In this document: in pieces, positions 18,450-27,030 of the stretch
Layout: the number at the start of each line of letters is the position of its first letter
Position numbering within the stretch: position 1 is the first letter of the stretch
From: Corynebacterium dentalis
GTDB taxonomy: Bacteria; Actinomycetota; Actinomycetes; Mycobacteriales; Mycobacteriaceae
Assembly (NCBI RefSeq): GCF_900232865.1
Contig: NZ_OCTS01000002.1
Span: 124,001-188,000, forward strand
Length of the DNA stretch: 64,000 nucleotides
Reading direction: 5' to 3'
The notes under the pieces: generated by a model
What the model saw: only the letters and a program-made list of their open reading frames with translations
Told to the model about the DNA's origin: nothing
The model's database searches: none
Made by a program: the position numbers and the translations under genes

Positions 18450-19460
18450 ATGAACCTCACAACACTCATCAATCCTCTGCTTCAGTTGGCGCCCTCCCCT
18501 TTCCTGGCCGGTCACTCGGAGTCTGTGCCTGATCTGGATCTGCAGCTCGTTGATGGATTAGCGCCCAGTGTGGCGCACGCCGTGGAAGGCATTGCGGGCG
18601 ATGCGATCAGCCAGTCTCTAGGGGCTGGTGCTGGTCGCGTTCACCAGGCCATAGCCGCTGGACAGAGCATCGACGAGATTGCCCGCCAAGGTGAGCATGC
18701 AGTGCAGGAAGCCATCGCTGATATCACCGTGATCGCACAGGAGTGTCTGCAGGACGTTGTCGGGGCAGTTACTTCGTCTTCTCTCCTGGGCGGACCGCTC
18801 GGCATGCTGAGTGGTCCGCAGGTGGCGTTGATTGTGGAGGAGCGCAAGATCCAGGCTCATGACCGTCTGATCGAGCTTGGACGTGAGCTGCAGCTGCTCA
18901 CCGCTGATATTGCGGCTGTCCAGGTACCTGAAGCTCCGCGATCTCCGAGTGACGCGTCGGCAGCTGCTCCAGGGAACACTGGGGTTCCCTCTTCCGCAGA
19001 GGCTCCACAGTCGGTTGCCCCTGAAGCTCTAGCTTCTCCTAGCGCTGACTCTGTTGCGGAATTTTCCGGAGAAAGCGCTGAGACCAACAGCGAGGATGTA
19101 GCCGGCGCTCCCTCACCGCAAGCGGCAGCCGCTGTTCAAGCCGCCCGCAGCGCGATGGGTACGCCGTATCAGTGGGGAGGGACTGCTCCCGGATCCGGCT
19201 TCGATTGCAGCGGCCTGACCCAATGGGCTTATGCACAGGCCGGGGTCGATATTCCACGAACCGCTCAGGAACAGGCTGTGGGTACACCGGTATCTCAGGA
19301 ACAGCTTCTTCCAGGCGACTTGGTGGTGTGGGACGGCCACGTGGCCATGGTCGCAGAGGACGGTCAGATGATCGAAGCGGGCGATCCAGTACAGCTAAGC
19401 CCGATACGCACGGAAAACGTCGGCATGAACTTCCTGGGCTTCTACCGACCCACCGGCTAA
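18450..19460 (+). CDS. NlpC/P60 (C40) peptidoglycan hydrolase without a recognisable signal peptide
   Basis: 336 residues. The N-terminal 165 residues are helical and contain no Sec signal sequence. A Pro/Ala/Ser-rich linker follows (about 165-225). The C-terminal 110 residues form an NlpC/P60 domain, which cuts D-Glu-mDAP-type bonds: catalytic Cys in GFDCSGLTQWAYAQAG, His in VWDGHVAMV, and the helper residue near MIEAGDP. ATG 18450 is used; GTG 18441 is an in-frame alternative overlapping the upstream gene. If it acts on cell wall it needs an export route that the sequence does not show. Confidence 0.82.
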   Translation: MNLTTLINPLLQLAPSPFLAGHSESVPDLDLQLVDGLAPSVAHAVEGIAGDAISQSLGAGAGRVHQAIAAGQSIDEIARQGEHAVQEAIADITVIAQECLQDVVGAVTSSSLLGGPLGMLSGPQVALIVEERKIQAHDRLIELGRELQLLTADIAAVQVPEAPRSPSDASAAAPGNTGVPSSAEAPQSVAPEALASPSADSVAEFSGESAETNSEDVAGAPSPQAAAAVQAARSAMGTPYQWGGTAPGSGFDCSGLTQWAYAQAGVDIPRTAQEQAVGTPVSQEQLLPGDLVVWDGHVAMVAEDGQMIEAGDPVQLSPIRTENVGMNFLGFYRPTG

Positions 19461-19554
19461 CTCCTTCAACCTTCCTTAACCGCCGCCCTTTCAATCTTCT
19501 TTAAAGCCTTCTCTCACCCCTCCACAGCTATCGATACACAGAAACGACGCACTC

Positions 19555-19731
19555 ATGAGGAACTCTGGTTTAGCCCGCATCGTCAGCCAACCCCAAGCAC
19601 GGGAATATAACGTCGCTCAATTCCTCGGCGAGGAACCGCCCACCGTCCCTCCCGTTCTCACCTCTGATCTTCGCCACACTCTCAACAAACACACAGAAGC
19701 CACATCGAAAAGCCCTAGGCAGACACGCTAG
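19555..19731 (+). CDS. Possible small ORF, 58 residues
   Basis: ATG to TAG frame in the gap between the NlpC gene and the next gene. The product is hydrophilic and basic at the end, with REYNVAQFLGEEPPTVPPV in the middle. The ribosome-binding site is weak (GAAACGA). The last bases overlap the -10 box of the next gene. It could be a chance frame. Confidence 0.25.
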   Translation: MRNSGLARIVSQPQAREYNVAQFLGEEPPTVPPVLTSDLRHTLNKHTEATSKSPRQTR

Positions 19732-19734
19732 AAT
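19729..19734 (+). promoter_or_regulatory. -10 hexamer of the 19743 gene
   Basis: TAGAAT ends 8 bases before ATG 19743; it includes the stop codon of the small frame at 19555-19731. Confidence 0.5.
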
Positions 19735-19742
19735 CTCCACCT

Positions 19743-20993
19743 ATGGCATCAGAAAAAGGCGCACGCACTTTCGGCAACGGCATCGTCGCCCTGGAAATGG
19801 AACTGACCAGCGGCACGTGGTACACGCTCTGGGCTCCCAACTGGATTGTTCGCGGAGAACAGTGGCAAGCATTCCTCGGTGATGACAAGAACGTCTTCAT
19901 CTTCGAATCCCCCGCCGAGGTCCTTGCCTTTATCGAATCCACCAAGTCTCACGACCTCACCGAGCATCCCAAGTGGGGCGCATTCATGAAGGACAAAGAG
20001 ATCCGCGTGGTGCCCACCTCCAGCGGCAAGATCAGCTTGGTGGAACTCCCCAACAAGCTGGCGGAACGCCCTGGTTATGATTCCACGCTGGCCGTCACTC
20101 GCGGGTTCGACCTCCTGCAGTCTTTCGGCTCCGTGTTGAACATCGCCAGCATCAACACGTGGTTCAAGAGCTACTCCATCCTCCACAACACGCGTCGCGG
20201 AGCGGACCACTACGCCACCCAAAATGGCATGGAGGAATGGTCCGGAGTGGGACGCACTGTCGTCGACAAATGGGCGGAGCTCACCGACGACCTCGAAAAG
20301 GGCCTCAAGCGCCCTGACGTGGACACGAAGGCCACCGAGGACGCACAAAAGCGCATCGAAGAGGCCGAGGAACAGCGCGCCGAGCGAGTTGCCGCGATGC
20401 AAAAGAAGGAAGAAAAGCCGGCTGAGGAAGATACTGACCCGTACGACTCTTCCGTGTGGGGTACCTCGGGCATCGACCCAATCCGCATCAGCCTCAACGG
20501 CCAATACGTTTACACGCTGCGCTGCTACGTGGATAAGAAGCCAGTGTTCCTCGGCCACCAGGGCGAGATTTTCACGTTCAGCAATTCTCGCTCGCTGGTG
20601 CGCTGGCTCGTGGACGCGCCGAAGCACGACCTAGATAAGCTGGCCACCTGGGGCGACATCGTCACCGCTGCAAACGCCGGTGAACTAGAAGTCCAGGTGC
20701 ACGAGTCCAACCAGTATTCCTTCAACGGGCTGCGCGAAGACATCGCTGCAGGTCTTGATGCTGTGGACATCGCTCAGCTGTCCCAGGCCTACGAGCTGCT
20801 GGCAGACGCAGCGGACTGGGCTGAAGACGATGGCGTAAACAAGACTCTGCTGGCCTACCCTCGCCTGCAGAACTACTTGGCTTACCAGATGGGCTCCCCT
20901 AGTGACAACACCCCATCAGCTCCTTTCGATGAGGAAGCCAAGGGTTGGAAGGTCCTGGAGGATGGCCTGATCAAGCGCTTCTCCAAGTTCTGA
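19743..20993 (+). CDS. Conserved hypothetical protein with an internal duplication
   Basis: 416 residues, soluble and acidic. Two stretches resemble each other: residues 27-79 (YTLW, then FLGDDKNVFIFESPAEV, then HDLTEHPKWG) and about 257-304 (YTLRCYVDKKPVFLG, then FTFSNSRSLVRWLVDAP, then HDLDKLATWG). Between them is a charged helical region (about 195-240, rich in Glu, Lys and Ala) with coiled-coil character. Corynebacterial orthologues are sometimes labelled primosomal protein, but I see no motif that supports this. Probably transcribed alone, followed by a GC-rich hairpin. Confidence 0.72.
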   Translation: MASEKGARTFGNGIVALEMELTSGTWYTLWAPNWIVRGEQWQAFLGDDKNVFIFESPAEVLAFIESTKSHDLTEHPKWGAFMKDKEIRVVPTSSGKISLVELPNKLAERPGYDSTLAVTRGFDLLQSFGSVLNIASINTWFKSYSILHNTRRGADHYATQNGMEEWSGVGRTVVDKWAELTDDLEKGLKRPDVDTKATEDAQKRIEEAEEQRAERVAAMQKKEEKPAEEDTDPYDSSVWGTSGIDPIRISLNGQYVYTLRCYVDKKPVFLGHQGEIFTFSNSRSLVRWLVDAPKHDLDKLATWGDIVTAANAGELEVQVHESNQYSFNGLREDIAAGLDAVDIAQLSQAYELLADAADWAEDDGVNKTLLAYPRLQNYLAYQMGSPSDNTPSAPFDEEAKGWKVLEDGLIKRFSKF

Positions 20994-21002
20994 TCCGCTA
21001 AG

Positions 21003-21049
21003 GCAAAGCCGGGGCGCGCCACGTGATGTGGAGTGCCCCAGCTTTGTGC
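21003..21049 (+). terminator. Hairpin after the 416-residue protein gene
   Basis: GCAAAGC with GGGGC on the left pairs with GCCCC and GCTTTGTGC on the right. No T run follows, so it is an uncertain terminator. Directly after it GCTGTGTTGA occurs twice in tandem (21051-21070). Confidence 0.45.
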
Positions 21050-21087
21050 TGCTGTGTTGAGCTGTGTTGAGTCGCTTTGGCGAGCAA

Positions 21088-21212
21088 CCGTGTCGAAAAT
21101 ATGTGTCTCAGTTCGCCCCTCAAGAATCAGCACATAAGCACCCAGGCTCTGACCTGCAACTATAGCGACGTGTCAAAAAGATGTGCTGATTCTGGCACAT
21201 ATTTTTTTACAC
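21088..21212. repeat. Nested inverted repeat, intergenic
   Basis: Inner arms AGAATCAGCACAT (21123-21135) and ATGTGCTGATTCT (21181-21193) are perfect complements. Outer arms GTGTCGAAAATATGTG (21090-21105) and CACATATTTTTTTACAC (21196-21212) are near-perfect complements. GTGTC-AAAA-ATGTG also recurs as a direct repeat at 21170-21185. It lies between convergent genes and codes for nothing visible. Confidence 0.7.
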
Positions 21213-21224
21213 TGCGCCCGCGAA

Positions 21225-21258
21225 GAAAGCCTCTAGCAAAGCTTTGCTAGAGGCTTTC
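21225..21258. terminator. Perfect 34-base palindrome, likely terminator of the Gln/Gly-rich protein gene
   Basis: GAAAGCCTCTAGCAAAG pairs exactly with its complement CTTTGCTAGAGGCTTTC. It sits 14 bases beyond the stop of the minus-strand gene. There is no long T run on either side. Confidence 0.6.
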
Positions 21259-21272
21259 CACAGACCAGGTTT

Positions 21273-22454
21273 CTACTGCTGGTAAGGGTTGTCGCTCTGC
21301 GGGGAGTCCGCATCTGGATTCGGGTTCTGCGGCTGCTGACCGTAGCTCTGCGGCCGCTGTGGCTGAGGAGCCTGAGCCGACTGATCCGTTGGACCTTGCT
21401 GGCCTGCCTGATCTGGCTGGCCGTAGCCCTGCGATGCCGACTGCGCACCGTACTGATTGCCAAAGTTCTGTGGATTCTGGCCCGGCTGGCCGAAGTTCTG
21501 CTGACCTTCTGGCTGGCCGTAACCCTGCTGCCCCTGAGCCGGCGCACCGAATCCTTGCTGGCCATTTCCCGGCTGACCCTGTGGCTGAGCACCGTATGGC
21601 TGCTGCCCCTGAGCCGGCGCACCGAATCCCTGCTGACCGTAATGCTGCTGACCTGGTGCCTGAGCACCGAAAGCCTGCTGGTTCATCTGTCCCTGACGGT
21701 TCATACCGAAGGTGACTTTAGAGCCTTCCATCAACAGCGCGCGCTGTGACATGAACAGCCACACCGCACCCGCGGTAACCGCAAGATGCAGCAGCAGTGC
21801 CAACCAGAAGCCTGCTCCATAACCAAAATCAACGGAGCCGCCCAAGGATTCCAGCTCTTCAATGTCATCCGAAGAACCATTGGAGTTCACCGCAGAAAGC
21901 ACCAGCAGAAGCAGGCCGAGCACACTCGAACCGATTGCCATCGCACACGCGATGAACTTCTCCTTGTGCAGGTAGAACATCACAGACGCGGCAGCCAACA
22001 GGCCAAAGGAAATCAGCGCGATAACCAGCTGAACTGCATCTAGATCAGAAGAGTTCGCGCCAGCGCCGAAGCCGGTTCCGTCCAGCTCGCTGGCACCCCA
22101 ACCATTCATGTGCCCCTCGATCGTGGAGCCGAAGAAACTCATCGCGAACGTGCGCCACGTCAAGGTGTAGAAGAGCAAAAACAGCAAAGCAGCAACGATC
22201 CCTGCGCCAGCCACCAGCTGGTTCATCGGGCGTGCCTTTACGTTGTTCACGAATCCAGCTGCACCGCCCTGTCCGTTGTCGGCTCCGGCTGCAGCTCCGT
22301 TAGCCTGCCACTGCCCGGCGTTGTTCTGCACGTCAGCTGGCTGGCTGTAATTAGGGTCAAAGTTCTGACCCTGCGGCTGTCCGCCTGGATTTTGCTCGAA
22401 GCCTTGGCCTTCGGGGTTCTGCCCAGCAGATCCATAAGGATTCTGATTAGTCAT
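21273..22454 (-). CDS. Membrane protein with Gln/Gly/Pro-rich tails
   Basis: 393 residues from ATG 22454, with GAGGAA 7 bases upstream. The N-terminal 60 residues are Asn/Gln/Gly-rich ([16 protein letters not shown]), the middle holds four hydrophobic segments (about 83-100, 145-165, 172-195, 222-245), and the last 130 residues are imperfect repeats with [12 protein letters not shown] appearing twice and many GQP/YGQ units. Such low-complexity tails occur in actinobacterial membrane proteins of unknown role. The repeated tail is prone to length variation. A function cannot be given. Confidence 0.72.
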   Translation of the reverse strand: MTNQNPYGSAGQNPEGQGFEQNPGGQPQGQNFDPNYSQPADVQNNAGQWQANGAAAGADNGQGGAAGFVNNVKARPMNQLVAGAGIVAALLFLLFYTLTWRTFAMSFFGSTIEGHMNGWGASELDGTGFGAGANSSDLDAVQLVIALISFGLLAAASVMFYLHKEKFIACAMAIGSSVLGLLLLVLSAVNSNGSSDDIEELESLGGSVDFGYGAGFWLALLLHLAVTAGAVWLFMSQRALLMEGSKVTFGMNRQGQMNQQAFGAQAPGQQHYGQQGFGAPAQGQQPYGAQPQGQPGNGQQGFGAPAQGQQGYGQPEGQQNFGQPGQNPQNFGNQYGAQSASQGYGQPDQAGQQGPTDQSAQAPQPQRPQSYGQQPQNPNPDADSPQSDNPYQQ

Positions 22455-22568
22455 GAAACGCTTCCTCGTCATCTTTGGTGAGTAAGGCGCGCCTGGCAAC
22501 GGGTCGCCTCACAGAAGGTCAACCGCCAGTCTAAGGTCTAGGCAGACAAAGCACAGTCAATCGGGGGA

Positions 22569-23351
22569 CTACTGACGAAGCTCGTGGCTCAGGGCCTCCA
22601 GCTCGCCGCCGCCAGCCATCTCCTGGGTCAGCTGCTCCAGCGTCACCTCGTCACGCGAGGCATCCAACACCTGCTTGCCCATGTTCAGCAACAGAAAGTG
22701 ATCGCCCACCAAGTGCGCGTGATGTGGGTTGTGAGTAATCAAGATGACCCCCACTCCCCTTTCCGCGGCCATCCGCACAAAGCGCAGCACCATCCCGGAC
22801 TGCTTCACGCCCAATGCGGCCGTAGGTTCATCCAAGATAAGTACCTTTGCACCAAAGTGCAGCGCGCGAGCAATCGCCACCACCTGGCGCTGTCCACCGG
22901 AGAGCGTGCTGATGGGCACGTCCACTGCTGGAATATCCACGCCCATCTTTTTGAGCTCTTCCGCGGTAATCGCCTTCATCTCGGGCTCCTTCAAGCGCCC
23001 CAAGACTCCGGTCTGCTCCTGCCCCAGGAAGAAATTGCGCCACACACTCATCTGGTCCACAACAGCCAGGTCCTGGTACACCGTGGCGATTCCCCGGTTC
23101 AGCGCATCCTTCGGGGTGCGGAAGCGGACTTCCTCGCCCTCCACCAGCAGGGTGCCCTCCGTGGGCTCGTGACGCCCCGCCAGGATCTTGATCAAAGTGG
23201 ATTTGCCCGCGCCATTGTCACCCAACACGCAGGTCACCGTGCCAGGCTGCACCTGCATGTCGATGTCCTGGAGCACGCGGATCTCGCCATAGCTCTTGCC
23301 AATGGATTCCAGCTGGATCAGCGCAGTGTTTGCGTCGGAAGAAGAAATCAT
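22569..23351 (-). CDS. Sugar-type ABC transporter ATP-binding protein
   Basis: 260 residues with one ATPase domain: Walker A LGDNGAGKST (about residues 39-48), Q-loop VYQDLAVV, signature LSGGQRQ, Walker B VLILDEPTAAL and the switch His in ILITHNPHHA. It is half the length of RbsA/XylG-type ATPases, which have two domains, and resembles the single-domain FrcA group. ATG 23351 overlaps the permease stop (ATGA). Forms an operon with the permease and binding protein upstream. Confidence 0.88.
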   Translation of the reverse strand: MISSSDANTALIQLESIGKSYGEIRVLQDIDMQVQPGTVTCVLGDNGAGKSTLIKILAGRHEPTEGTLLVEGEEVRFRTPKDALNRGIATVYQDLAVVDQMSVWRNFFLGQEQTGVLGRLKEPEMKAITAEELKKMGVDIPAVDVPISTLSGGQRQVVAIARALHFGAKVLILDEPTAALGVKQSGMVLRFVRMAAERGVGVILITHNPHHAHLVGDHFLLLNMGKQVLDASRDEVTLEQLTQEMAGGGELEALSHELRQ

Positions 23352-24346
23352 GAGCGAGCCCCCATCAACCGCGAGAAGGAATTGTTGCTGATCACGGCGA
23401 ACAGCAACATGACACCGAGAAAGAACTTGAACCAATCGGGGTTCCACCCGGCGTAGACGATGCCCTGGTTGGTCATGCCGAAGATCAATGCGCCGATCGC
23501 GGTGCCGATCGCGGTACCTCGGCCGCCGGTCAAGGCACAACCGCCGATCACCGCAGCGATGATGTAGAGGAATTCATTTCCGACGCCCTGCCCGGCCTGG
23601 ATCGAATCGAATGCGAAGAGATTGTGCATGCCAACAAACCAGGCGGCGAAGGCCACGAACATGAACAGGATGATCTTCACCCGGCGCACGGGAACGCCGA
23701 CGGCTCGCGCGGCTTCGGCGTCGCCGCCCACCGCGAAGATCCAGTTGCCGAAACGGGTTTTGTACAACAGCCAGCTACCCAAGGCCACGAATAACAGCCA
23801 CCAGAAAACGGTGACACGAACGTCCACGCCGAAGATGTTCACGGAACTGGCGAACACTGCTTCCGCGGATCCGAAGCCTTCCATGTCCGAGATGCTCGGC
23901 GTGGCCACCTGCCCGGTGACCATCTTGGTGACCGCGAGGTTGATGCCCTGCAGCATCAAGAAGGTGGCCAGCGTAATCAGAAAGCTGGGGATGCCCGTGC
24001 GCATCACCATGAAGCCGTTGAAGGCACCGATAGCCAATGAGATGAACAGCGAGATGAACACGCCCGCCCAGCTGTTGAGCCACAGGTTGTAGTTGAGCAT
24101 CGTGGCGGCCAGCGCTGCGGTGGTGACGGCCACGCCGGAGGAGAGATCGAACTCGTCACCGATCATCAGCAGGCCCACGGCGAGCGCGATGATGCCGATC
24201 GTGGAGCTGGCGTACAGCACAGTGGCGAATGCATCCAAGCTGCGGAATGCGGGCGCGACCACCAGGAACAGGGTGAAGATGAGAATCGCGCCCAACGCAC
24301 TGGTTAGTTCCGGGCGGCGGATGATGTTCTTAATGCTGGGCGCCAT
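23348..24346 (-). CDS. Sugar-type ABC transporter permease
   Basis: 332 residues, mostly hydrophobic, with about ten membrane segments, of the RbsC/BPD_transp_2 family: LTSALGAILIFTLFLVV at the N-terminus, GEFDL-type motif as GDEFDLSSG (about 60-70) and ALTGGRGTAIGTAIGALIFG near the C-terminus, the coupling region of this family. It starts 2 bases after the binding-protein stop codon. The transported substrate is probably a pentose, hexose or inositol but cannot be named. Confidence 0.88.
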   Translation of the reverse strand: MAPSIKNIIRRPELTSALGAILIFTLFLVVAPAFRSLDAFATVLYASSTIGIIALAVGLLMIGDEFDLSSGVAVTTAALAATMLNYNLWLNSWAGVFISLFISLAIGAFNGFMVMRTGIPSFLITLATFLMLQGINLAVTKMVTGQVATPSISDMEGFGSAEAVFASSVNIFGVDVRVTVFWWLLFVALGSWLLYKTRFGNWIFAVGGDAEAARAVGVPVRRVKIILFMFVAFAAWFVGMHNLFAFDSIQAGQGVGNEFLYIIAAVIGGCALTGGRGTAIGTAIGALIFGMTNQGIVYAGWNPDWFKFFLGVMLLFAVISNNSFSRLMGARS

Positions 24347-24348
24347 GG

Positions 24349-25353
24349 TTAACGCAGTCCCTTCTGCGCGGCCTCAGCGATGGTGTCCACGTTGTTGGAA
24401 TCCACAAAGCTCGGTCCGGTGAGCACTGCTTGTCCGCCGCCCACGGTGGAACCGTTGCGCTTGGCCAGCCACAGGGCGTCCACAGCCATGTAGCCCTGCA
24501 GGTATGGTTGCTGGTCCACGGCGAATTCCACGTCGCCATCGCGGATGGCGGTGACCAGCTCCGCGTTGGTATCGAAGGTGGCGATCTTGGCATCGGAGCC
24601 AGCGGCGTCCTTGGCCTTGGCAGCAACCAGGGCCACGGGAGCGACTAGTCCCATCACGTAATCGATGGACTTGTCCTGAGCCAGCTTGGCCTGGATGGTG
24701 GACTGCACGCTGGTCAGATCCATGCCGTTGACGTAGATGGTCTCCACCTTGGCACTGTCCGCGCCCTTCTCGATGCCGGAGCAGCGAGATTCCTGGGAGG
24801 TGTTGCCTTGCTCGTGGATCACACAGAGCACGTGCTTCGCGCCGTCTTCACCCAGGCGCTCACCCGCGCGCTCACCGGCGATGGATTCATCCTGGCCGAA
24901 GAACGCAGATAGTCCGTACTTCTGATAATCGGACATGCCCGCATTCAGTCCCACCACGGGGATGCCGGCATCGCTGGAACGCTTGGCCACCGGACCGATG
25001 GCCTCGGCGGTGGGCATGGTCAGAGCAATTCCGTCCACGTTGGAATCAATCGCGTTCTGCACCAGATTGGCCTGCTCAGAGGCCTGCGGGGAGGAGCTGT
25101 AGCGCAACTCAATGTTGTTCTTCTTCGCCGCGTCCTCCGCGCCTGCGCGAACGAGATCCCAGAAGGTATCGCCGGGGGCTCCGTGGCTGACCATCGCGAC
25201 GGTGTAGCGCGGAGTATCCACGCCTCCCCCGCCGGATCCGTCGCCCGCGGTATCGCGTGGGCGGCCTCCGGTGGAAGAGCAGGCGGTCAAAGTAACGAGC
25301 GCAAGCAGGATCGTCAGCGCGACGACTGTGCGCAGGATGGCAGCAGGGCTCAT
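24349..25353 (-). CDS. Sugar-type ABC transporter substrate-binding lipoprotein
   Basis: 334 residues from ATG 25353 (upstream GTG starts are possible). A signal peptide ends in the lipobox VTLTACSS, so the protein is lipid-anchored outside the membrane. A Gly-rich linker is followed by a periplasmic-binding-protein type 1 fold: YTVAMVSHGAPGDTFWDLVR, GIALTMPTAEAIGPV, GIPVVGLNAG and FDTNAELVTAIRDGDVEFAV. First gene of a three-gene operon with the permease and ATPase. Confidence 0.88.
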   Translation of the reverse strand: MSPAAILRTVVALTILLALVTLTACSSTGGRPRDTAGDGSGGGGVDTPRYTVAMVSHGAPGDTFWDLVRAGAEDAAKKNNIELRYSSSPQASEQANLVQNAIDSNVDGIALTMPTAEAIGPVAKRSSDAGIPVVGLNAGMSDYQKYGLSAFFGQDESIAGERAGERLGEDGAKHVLCVIHEQGNTSQESRCSGIEKGADSAKVETIYVNGMDLTSVQSTIQAKLAQDKSIDYVMGLVAPVALVAAKAKDAAGSDAKIATFDTNAELVTAIRDGDVEFAVDQQPYLQGYMAVDALWLAKRNGSTVGGGQAVLTGPSFVDSNNVDTIAEAAQKGLR

Positions 25354-25478
25354 GGCCTGCACGGAGTGACGTGAACTAGTTAACACAATGGCCGATTGTG
25401 CGCAGGTCAGAGACAGTAGTCAAACCTGCTCGGCCTCTTCTGAATCAATAAAGAGGGATGGAACAGCAACGATGCATA

Positions 25479-25519
25479 CTCCGGGGTTGCCTGCTTCTGA
25501 ACGGAAGCAACCCTCGGAG
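25479..25519 (-). terminator. Hairpin downstream of add
   Basis: CTCCGGGGTTGC with GCTTC pairs with GAAGC and AACCCTCGGAG across a short loop. No T run follows, so its strength is uncertain. Confidence 0.45.
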
Positions 25520-25530
25520 CAGACGAGCCG

Positions 25531-26913
25531 CTACTTGTCGTCTTCGTCCACAATCTCGGCGTCGATGATGCCGTCGCTGTCTTCCGCGGAGCCATCAGCA
25601 TCCTCGTCATCATCCAAGCTCAGACCCAGCTGTTCCAGCTCTGCCTTGAGGTTTTCCATGGACAGCTCCATCTGCTCCTGCCCACCGAAGCCATCGCCAC
25701 CGGGTCCCCGATGACTATGACCAGCGTGCGCATGACCGGCGTGATCGTGCCCGCCATCGTGCAGCCCGCCGAGCCCACCGGAGAGGTCCCCCTCGTCCGC
25801 GAACCCCTCGGTATTCGCTCCAAAGTGCTCGCCGAGTGCCGCATAAGCGGGGTAAATCACGTTGCGCTCCAAGTCCTCCCGCAGCGGCGCAGAGCAGAAC
25901 GCGTAGTCCAGAGCGTTGGTGGTCATCTCCAGCAGCTGCCAGTACTCCAGATCGAAGGCCTCGGCCAGCACTTCAAATTCACGAGTCATTGTGGTGCCAG
26001 AGACCAGGCGGTTGTCCGTGTTGATGGTGCACACAAAGCCCATCTCGTAGAGCAAGTTGAACGGGTGATCAGCAATCTCATCGGCGATGCCAGTCTGGGT
26101 ATTGGACGTGGGGCACACTTCCAGCGGAATCCGCTGATCGCGCACGGCAAGAGCAATCGGCCCCAGCTCCACGCCACTCATCGTCGCCTCGAAGTCTTCA
26201 AAGATCCGCACGCCGTGGCCGATGCGTCGGGAACCCTGCGCCAGCGCGTCCTTGATGGACTCCGGTCCGGCAGCCTCACCGGCGTGGATGGTGAAGGGCA
26301 CCAAGTTGGCGCGCAGCAGGTCGAAGGCTTCCTTGTGATTCGACGCCGGGAACCCGTCCTCAGCTCCAGCGATGTCGAAGCCCACCACATATCCCTCACC
26401 GGGGGTGCGTTCGCCGAAGTTGTCTACCGTCAGATGCGCGATTTCCGTTGCTCGATCCGCATGGCGCATAGCGCACAGCAGCAGGCGAACGTGAATGCGC
26501 TTGCCCTGCTCGGAGACAGCGCGCTCGCCTTCCTTGACGCCCTGAACGGTGGCTTCCACCACTTCTTGCAGGCTCAAGCCATCCTGCAGGTGCTGCTCCG
26601 GTGCGTAGCGCAGTTCCGCATAGACCACGTTGTCCGCAGCCAAGTCCTCCACTGCTTCCCGCGTCACTCGAATCAGGGCATCCTTGGTCTGCATGACGGC
26701 CGTGGTGTGATCAAAGGTGGTCAGATAGGTAGGGAGATCACCCGAGTTCGCTGCGTCATAGAACCACTGCTCCAGCTCCGCCGGATCTGTGGTGGGCAGC
26801 TGGTGGCCAATCTTCTCCGCGAGCTCCACGATGGTCGCGGGGCGCAGACCTCCATCGAGGTGATCGTGGAGTTCTACCTTGGGCAAAGAGGCAAGCACGT
26901 GTGATTCGATCAT
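25531..26913 (-). CDS. add: Adenosine deaminase with a His-rich, acidic C-terminal extension
   Basis: Deaminates adenosine or deoxyadenosine to inosine forms, feeding Pnp. Zinc-site motifs are in order: VELHDHLDGG, FTIHAGEAAG, RIGHGVRI and TINTDNR, with EVCPTSN between. The catalytic domain ends near residue 380. After it comes a His-rich stretch (about 384-403, HDHAGHAHAGHSH), a Gly-rich turn and a strongly acidic tail ending EDDK, for 460 residues in all against about 340-370 usual. A TAGAAT -10 ends 8 bases before the ATG. Confidence 0.92.
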   Translation of the reverse strand: MIESHVLASLPKVELHDHLDGGLRPATIVELAEKIGHQLPTTDPAELEQWFYDAANSGDLPTYLTTFDHTTAVMQTKDALIRVTREAVEDLAADNVVYAELRYAPEQHLQDGLSLQEVVEATVQGVKEGERAVSEQGKRIHVRLLLCAMRHADRATEIAHLTVDNFGERTPGEGYVVGFDIAGAEDGFPASNHKEAFDLLRANLVPFTIHAGEAAGPESIKDALAQGSRRIGHGVRIFEDFEATMSGVELGPIALAVRDQRIPLEVCPTSNTQTGIADEIADHPFNLLYEMGFVCTINTDNRLVSGTTMTREFEVLAEAFDLEYWQLLEMTTNALDYAFCSAPLREDLERNVIYPAYAALGEHFGANTEGFADEGDLSGGLGGLHDGGHDHAGHAHAGHSHRGPGGDGFGGQEQMELSMENLKAELEQLGLSLDDDEDADGSAEDSDGIIDAEIVDEDDK

Positions 26914-26921
26914 GGCTACGC

Positions 26922-26927
26922 ATTCTA
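26922..26927 (-). promoter_or_regulatory. add -10 hexamer (leaderless promoter)
   Basis: TAGAAT on the minus strand, ending 8 bases before the add ATG. Confidence 0.5.
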
Positions 26928-27030
26928 CTCGTAAAGCCCCCTGCCGCCTCCCACCCTGTGCGCCAGCACGAGCTAGCGGAAAAGATTAGGTGAGAAAGCG
27001 GCAGGGGGGCCTGTAAAAAAAGCGGGGAGT

